The notes under the pieces: model-generated
The model's database searches: none
Told to the model about the DNA's origin: nothing
Seen by the model: the letters and a program-made list of their open reading frames with translations, nothing else
In this document: in pieces, positions 58,653 to 64,000 of the stretch
Position numbering within the stretch: the first letter of the stretch is position 1
Layout of the letters: the number at the start of each line of letters is the position of its first letter
Made by a program: the position numbers and the translations under genes
Source: Haplosporangium gracile
Taxonomy: Eukaryota > Mortierellomycota > Mortierellomycetes > Mortierellales > Mortierellaceae
Reading direction: 5' to 3'
NCBI GenBank assembly: GCA_015499985.1
Contig: JAAAUF010000049.1
Location: 20,725-84,724, forward strand
DNA: 64,000 nucleotides

Positions 58653-59658
58653 CTTTTTTTTGTTTTTTGAAGAAAATGGTCCCAATGTAAAATATAAATT
58701 CCAGTCAAAAGCAAGTACAAATTCCAAATGCTGATTAAAAGTATCAACTTTAGCAAGTGATTATATGTTTGACTTTTGTTGCAACGCTTCATTGTTTACT
58801 TACATTGTGCAGTTCTCGTAATTTTCGCTCCCACGCTTGTCTCACATGAAAGGCGCAAAAGTAAATCTCCACTGGAGGAAGCAAGAATGCTTTCTTTACT
58901 GCTTCGGATTTTGCAACAGAGCAGTCCACCATGAACTTGGAAGCTATGCAGTCCGCAATCAGTTTTCAGCCAGGTTAGCCATTCTGTTATTATGTAACTA
59001 TTATTGGACAGAGTTTTGAATGAGAAAAAAAAAGAGAAAAAAAATAAAAATAAGAATAGTCAGTCTCGATAACTCGAGCTATATCACAATGCTACTGCCG
59101 GGAGCATGCACAGTGTGGTGCAGGTGCATGGTACAGGCGTGGGCTGAGTTGTTTGTGCTCTCCTTTTCGGCATCTACGTCTGTTTTTCCTGCTGTCTCTA
59201 GGACATCTGTTTACCCCCTTCAATCTTGACATGTTTTTCCCTTTACATCTGCTTGTACCTTTTGTACATTGACATGTTATTATCCCTTTCCTCTCGTCCT
59301 GTACTCTTCTTGCTCTGTTCCTTGGCCTTGTCTTTGTTTTGTCAAACTATACAAATCCCCCGCTTTTCGTCATCGTTCCCTTTTTCTTCATCTTGCAATA
59401 AAAACATCTCAGCCTAATAACTTCACACATCCCTCTTGTTCACACTCTTCTTCACTTTCTCTCACCCTCACCTACCTCCGGCCCAGGACCTGGCAGGAAC
59501 AATAAAACATATTTGAGCGCAATCTCACCTTGATTCCGAGCTGCATACCATAAATGCAATCGGTATGCCGGTTTTTACGACTTTCAATCCTTGACGAGAA
59601 TATCAAATAGGTATGCGGAAGTGAATACTTTGTCGTTTTCCCGGCTTGGCTTTTATGA
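58653..59658. other. Intergenic region before the Fanzor relic
   Basis: About 1 kb with several short open frames on the + strand (for example 58837-59019, 59226-59417) but no motif. The expected N-terminal and RuvC-I parts of a Fanzor protein are not visible here. A stretch just upstream of the relic (about 59618-59679) in a different frame reads SFSRLGFYDLIVLFFK and may be a frame-shifted piece of the same gene. Confidence 0.4.
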
Positions 59659-60033
59659 TTTGATTGTTTTATTTTTCAAGCCCTATCTCTTGGCTACAAC
59701 ATCGTTGGCGTTAATGAGTTTTACACATCCAAGAAATGCCCGACTTGTAAAGAGTTCGTTGGCCAAGTTAACCTCCGCCGACTTTATTGTACAAAGTGTC
59801 AAAAGTACATGCACCGCGACATCATGGCTGGCCACAACATCTGTAATGCCATACGAGGAGACTTGCTTGAGCAACATCGGTCACTCTACCTCCAACCCCA
59901 GGACAATGACAGAAACTATCCTTGGATGCAGGACAAGCGCAGTCCCAGGCCACGCCCTGGAGGGTCTGGTGCGAAGAGGGAGTCAAACGAAACGCGGATG
60001 AGTGGACAAAGTCAAATCAACCAAAAAAAGTAG
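59659..60033 (+). pseudogene. Truncated Fanzor (eukaryotic TnpB-like) nuclease, C-terminal end
   Basis: The open frame encodes ALSLGYNIVGVNEFYTSKKC followed by a TnpB/Fanzor-type zinc ribbon: Cys-Pro-Thr-Cys at 59737-59748, 13 residues, Cys-Thr-Lys-Cys at 59788-59799. Next comes YMHRDIMAGHNICNAIRGDL, which fits the RuvC-III block (Arg-Asp then Ala-x-x-Asn) of IS605 OrfB/TnpB proteins, and then EQHRSLYLQP. In TnpB and Fanzor this block carries the last catalytic Asp of an RNA-guided DNA nuclease. Upstream the frame meets a stop (59656-59658). The rest of the roughly 500-700 residue protein (wedge/REC, RuvC-I and II) is missing, so this is a relic and not an active enzyme. Possibly inserted long ago with a transposon; no terminal repeats were identified. 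Confidence 0.72.
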
Positions 60034-61388
60034 CAACGTAGATGTTTCTTATTTTAGTATGTAGGCCCAATTTGTGTATTAGCGAATACATGGGGCTGTG
60101 GGAGGGTGTGCGATTTACTCACTTCGGTAACCTGATTGTGCACCCATTGTCCTGCAGCCGCAGTGGGTGGAAAGTCATGTAATTAATCACTCGTTATAAT
60201 TTTGACTCAAGTTTAGGGATTTTTATCTAGGAGCGCAGTGTTGTACCGCATCTTGATGGCGCAATTTATCCCTTTCTCCCAACCATCCAGTCCTACTTTT
60301 TCCTCAGAGACTGCAGTTTTAAGGTATCCTTGTTATTTTTCTTAATTTTGGTTGAAGCAACAAAAAAGAGAGAGGGCGCCTTAGAAACCGAGTAAGAATA
60401 AAGTGTACAGTACCATTTACTCAATGTTTGCCAGACCGACGGCGGATGGCGTGCCGCTTGTTTCTATAGGTTCCCTCATACATGCATGGACTTTGAAGCG
60501 GCTCCTTAAACACATATCGCATGAGCTTTCTTTGAGAATCCAATGGCGACCCCTCTGTGAACGAGAAAATATATCCATTGTCGACATAAAAACTAGCACC
60601 CATGCAATCTTTTTGAAGGCAGACAAACGGTTGAAAAGCGAGGCTGGGAGACAAAGAGAAATGGGATGAGATGAACGTGCTATGAGGATCGCATAATCTT
60701 GGCCTGCCATCATACTAGAGGAAAGAGAAAAAGAAAACATGAAAGAAAAATGACGAGAATAGAGAGAATTTGAGAGAGAAAAGGCATTGTGAATTTGTCC
60801 TCCGATCTCGTTCTTTTTTTTTTCTCGTACTATTTCAGTTGCCGGCATCGAAGTTGAGTTACCAGGCCAGACCTATTAAAAGTCCGAGTGTGAACAGAGC
60901 GTGGGACATTAAGAGGTAGACCTTCCTTTTTGAGCAAGCATCCTTGGAAAAGCGACAGGTATCGAAGAACTTAGGGGAAATGTTTACAGTTTGGCCGTTG
61001 AACAACAAACAAAAAGTAAAAAATATTCAATACCAGCTTTCCTCGTTTACTTAATGCCTATCGGTCCTTCAGCTAGTCCGACCTCGACAACAACCTCCCG
61101 CCCCCCAGCAGATGACATACAGATGAATAATAATGAATAATAATGGCTCGTCACAAACGGTGCCTCAAGCTGTATTTTGTATATAATGGACATGTTACTC
61201 CCTCGCATTTCGAGGGGGTTTTTTTTCTTGCTTTCCTCAATCCCTCCGACAATTTCCTCCGATTCCCTCTCTAACACCTTGGTACCACATAAACAAATTA
61301 CCAATCTGTAACCCAAACCATCCACTTGCATCCATCTGCATTATCTGTCCCCCCTTCACATAGCATACACACATTAATCACACAGCAA
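60034..61388. other. Intergenic region with a possible small exon
   Basis: About 1.35 kb. On the minus strand 60968-60856 follows an acceptor-like cccctaag and reads FFDTCRFSKDACSKRKVYLL then MSHALFTLGLLIGLAW and a stop, which looks like the end of a small membrane protein; I could not place its first exon with confidence. Frames at 60403-60669 (+) and 60848-60417 (-) overlap each other and lack motifs. The last 200 bp are promoter of the MFS gene. Confidence 0.4.
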
Positions 61389-63176
61389 ATGGTCGCAGCA
61401 CTAGCAAACAAGGCAACCAATGATGTCGACCAGACCCCTCGCACATCCTGCGAGATCATTCCTGCCTACGCCGTCTACACCCCCCGCGCCCCCTCATCCC
61501 CAACCTCGAGCCCCGAAAAGTACACAAAGTCAACCGCCCCTTCCATCATCGGTATCAGTCAGTCGCCAACCCTCGTCGACATCGCCGACAGAGCCCCTGA
61601 TGGCGGTCTCCGTGCCTGGTTGGTTGTCCTTGGCAGTTTCTTGATCCACTCATTCTGCTTTGCTCCCACGGAGTATATTTTTGGTGTCTTTGAGCAAAAC
61701 TACCTCGAGATCTTCCCTACCTCAACCCATGGATCTATTGCGTTGATTGGCACTCTTGGTTCATCCTCGACCTACTTTGCTGGCTTCATCAGCGGTGCCT
61801 CTGCCGACAGGTTCGGCTACCGTACCACCGCCCTTCTTGGAACTGGTATCATGACTCTAGCATTGTTGCTTGCTTCCTTTGCCAATCAAGTCTGGCAGCT
61901 CTACCTGACCCAGGGTGTCCTCTTTGGTATCGGTGCTTCTTTGGTTTACTATCCAGCGATCGGCGCTCCCTCGCACTGGTTTGATGCCAAACGTGGTCTT
62001 GCTTTGGGTTTATCTGTCAGTGGAACTGGTCTCGGTGGACTGGCACTCGCCCCTGCCACTCAAGCCTTGGTTGATACCGTTGGCGTGAAGTGGGCCCTCC
62101 GCGTCCTTGCCATTGTCAGCATTGTTATCTGGTAAATTTGCCTCTTTCTTGTCTCCTGTTCTTGGTGCTCATGCGCGCGAGTGCGCTAATTTTTTTTCGA
62201 TCCTAATACCATGGCCCTCATTACCTCGTCGAACAATAGCGGTACCGCCAGTTTCTTGATTGTCGAACGCGAGAGTGGAAAGAAGGTACCTGAGCCCAGT
62301 CGCGAGATTACCGACCTCGAGCTCAACGAGATGAGCGAGAAGCTCTCGCAAAGGACCAAGCCTACTGGTATTTTTGGTTTCTTTGCCGAGCTCAAGGTCT
62401 TCAAGGACCCCCAGTTCCTCTCGCTCACTTTTGCCGAACTTGCTGCCTCAATTGGTTTCCTCATCCCCATGTACTACTTCCAGAGTAAGTCTCTCTCTTC
62501 TTCTAGGAAGTCCATGATGCATGTACGCGCAATTAATCCCTCCAACTATCCTCACTTTCACTATTGCTAACCATTCCAATTAACCGTTTATCCCATTATT
62601 TTTTTCTCCAAAATAGCGTACAGTTTGTTCATCGGTCTTACCGCACAAGATGGTGCCTTGATCGCCGGACTGTCAAGCGGCGCTTCCTGCCTTGGAAGAA
62701 TCACCCTCGGTTTCGCCGCTGACCGTCTACCCAAGACCGCCGTCGTCAGTTTCTGTGCCTGGATGACCGCTGGCTCGATCCTGATCATCTGGACGCTCTC
62801 GAAATCGTTCGGCGTCTACCTCGCCTTTGCTCTCGTCTACGGCTTTTTCGCCGGTGGTTACGTCTCATTGGTGCCCTTGGTCATCTCGGAGACTTTTGGC
62901 GCACATCAACTGTCGACCGTAATCGGTTTCATGTACGCCGCCAGCGGTGTCGGTATGTTGGCTGGCGCCCCCGTTGCCGGTATGATTCTTGGCGCAACTG
63001 AACCCAACCTCTCCTATCTGCCCGTCATCATGACCGCCGGAGGAACCTTGCTCCTGGGAGCGATCTGCATCTCCGCTTGGGTCTACTTTAGACGATTGGA
63101 CAAGCAGACCAAGAGGGATGAGATTGCGGCTGCATCCGCTACTGCTTCTGCTGCTTCCAACGTTGCTAAACGCTAA
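61389..63176 (+). CDS. MFS transporter, monocarboxylate porter-like
   Basis: Exons 61389-62131, 62240-62484 and 62617-63176 join in phase to 515 residues. After a cytosolic N-terminus of about 75 residues (with the family motif APDGGLRAWLVVLGSFLIHS), six membrane helices are followed by a charged central loop (SREITDLELNEMSEKLSQ) and six more. Motifs: SGASADRFGYRTT and SCLGRITLGFAADRLPKTAV (the MFS loop 2-3 signature in each half), and AGGYVSLVPLVISETFGAHQ. The DGG(Y/L)RAW start and ADR motifs are typical of fungal monocarboxylate-type porters (Mch/MCT group). The substrate is unknown; some relatives carry carboxylates and others riboflavin. The acceptor of intron 1 is gaacaatag at 62231-62239. 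Confidence 0.9.
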
Positions 63177-63891
63177 ATGCAACGGAACGCAACAAACAAC
63201 AAAAACAACACAAACAACAATAACAACACAAACAACAAAAACAACAAACCGAAGGTCAGAAGAAGAGCGCGGGCATCACCATCCCACGTTTTGTATATAA
63301 AACAACAACTAATATACCCAACCTCTTAGAGTATTCCCCTCGCATAACATATGTAGATAGACATATACGGTCAACATCATTTAAATAACAAATTGTATTT
63401 TTCAACAGCAACAGCAAGCCATATCGCTCGGAATAATGATCCTTAGACAGTTAAGCACTTGCATCGCAATTCCTTTTCTCCCACAACAAAACAGCAACAA
63501 AGATAGCCCTTTTGTCGCAAATTTGTGTATATGTTATTATCCGTTGGGTTGGGTTGCGAATCACACTAATTTCAAAAATGCGAGAGGGAGAATGCAGTAA
63601 CAAGGTTATTGCGACAGGATTTATCCATCCATGGGCGAACAAGTTTTGGGAAGAGAGCGAGGCTGATACTTCTAGGACTGCAATAAAACAGAACAAAAAG
63701 TGCCGTCGATCCCATCCCACCTCGTCCATGGTGGTAGTCAACCTATTTCAGACCCTCGTCCACATGATTATTCCCCCACCTGCTCTCAATTTTGACTTTT
63801 TTTTGTCATTCTTTTGATCACCGAAATATCATATTAACGTTTTTTCTTTTTCGTCTTTCAACATTCCTCCTCATACAAACTTGCACACAAC
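63177..63891. other. Intergenic region with an A/C-rich 3' UTR repeat
   Basis: Directly after the transporter stop, about 63183-63250 is almost pure A and C (units such as acaacaaacaac) and probably lies in the 3' UTR. The rest, to 63891, has no supported gene; frames at 63512-63817 lack motifs. The last 100 bp are likely the promoter and leader of the gene at the window edge. Confidence 0.55.
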
Positions 63892-64000
63892 ATGACAGAA
63901 GAGCACCAGGAGTCCAGGGAGGAAAGCCAACAAGGAGATACATGTTCAAGGGCAGGAGACTCAACGAATGACAACAACAACAACAACAACAACAACAACA
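63892..64000 (+). CDS. Start of an unknown gene cut by the window edge
   Basis: An ATG after a C/T- and A-rich leader opens a frame that stays open to the edge (MTEEHQESREESQQGDTCSR, then an Asn run encoded by aac repeats). The N-terminus is acidic and polar without a signal peptide. Too short to identify. Confidence 0.5.
   Translation, partial: MTEEHQESREESQQGDTCSRAGDSTNDNNNNNNNNN

Noticed and set aside
60417..60848. 143-codon minus-strand open frame
   Set aside because: No motif; Ser/Lys-rich with a poly-purine leader, overlapped by an equally open + strand frame. Not supported as a gene.

Overview
This is a stretch of fungal nuclear chromosome. It is intron-rich: most genes have 2 to 23 exons, and introns are mostly 50-150 nt with GT-AG ends. 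Proteins are rich in Gln, Ser and Asn tracts, and genes are closely packed on both strands. The gene content (chitin deacetylase, a Chs4-type chitin synthase activator, a Fet3-type ferroxidase, Swd1/COMPASS) together with a fungal-type Fanzor/TnpB relic fits an early-diverging fungus. I think the Mortierella group of Mucoromycota is most likely, but that is inference. No rRNA, tRNA, CRISPR array or intact transposon was recognised.

Layout. 0-11 kb: a DUF202 membrane protein (5' end possibly cut), a GPI-type secreted protein, a large coiled-coil protein, and ribosomal protein eL38. 11-16 kb: an ankyrin-bromodomain-BAH chromatin protein resembling RSC subunits. 16-21 kb: a Fet3-like multicopper ferroxidase with a cluster of GATA elements upstream, an unknown signal-peptide/TM protein, and a doubtful small gene. 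21-31 kb: a protein phosphatase 4 regulatory subunit 3 (SMEK/Psy2)-like gene whose frame breaks, a SET-MYND protein, and a chitin deacetylase. 31-41 kb: cohesin regulator Pds5, a short TFIIIC tau95-like protein, and the H/ACA snoRNP assembly factor Naf1. 41-54 kb: mitochondrial ribosomal protein bS16m, Chs4/Skt5-like SEL1-repeat protein, an unknown 236-residue protein, Ddi1, a WD40 protein, and Swd1. 54-64 kb: two unknown proteins, a truncated Fanzor relic, an MFS transporter, and the start of another gene.

The genes are mostly unlinked housekeeping functions and not a cluster. Three head-to-head pairs share short promoters: Pds5/TFIIIC, Naf1/bS16m and WD40/Swd1. Chromatin functions recur (BAH-bromodomain protein, SET-MYND protein, Pds5, Swd1), as do cell-wall functions (chitin deacetylase, Chs4).

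The points most worth a second look are: the Fanzor relic; the GATA-element array in front of the ferroxidase; the PP4R3-like gene, which has frame breaks, no visible EVH1 domain and GC-AG introns; and the TFIIIC subunit reduced to its N-terminal domain. Exon boundaries were worked out by hand from splice signals, reading phase and family resemblance. Where phases add up through a whole gene I say so.
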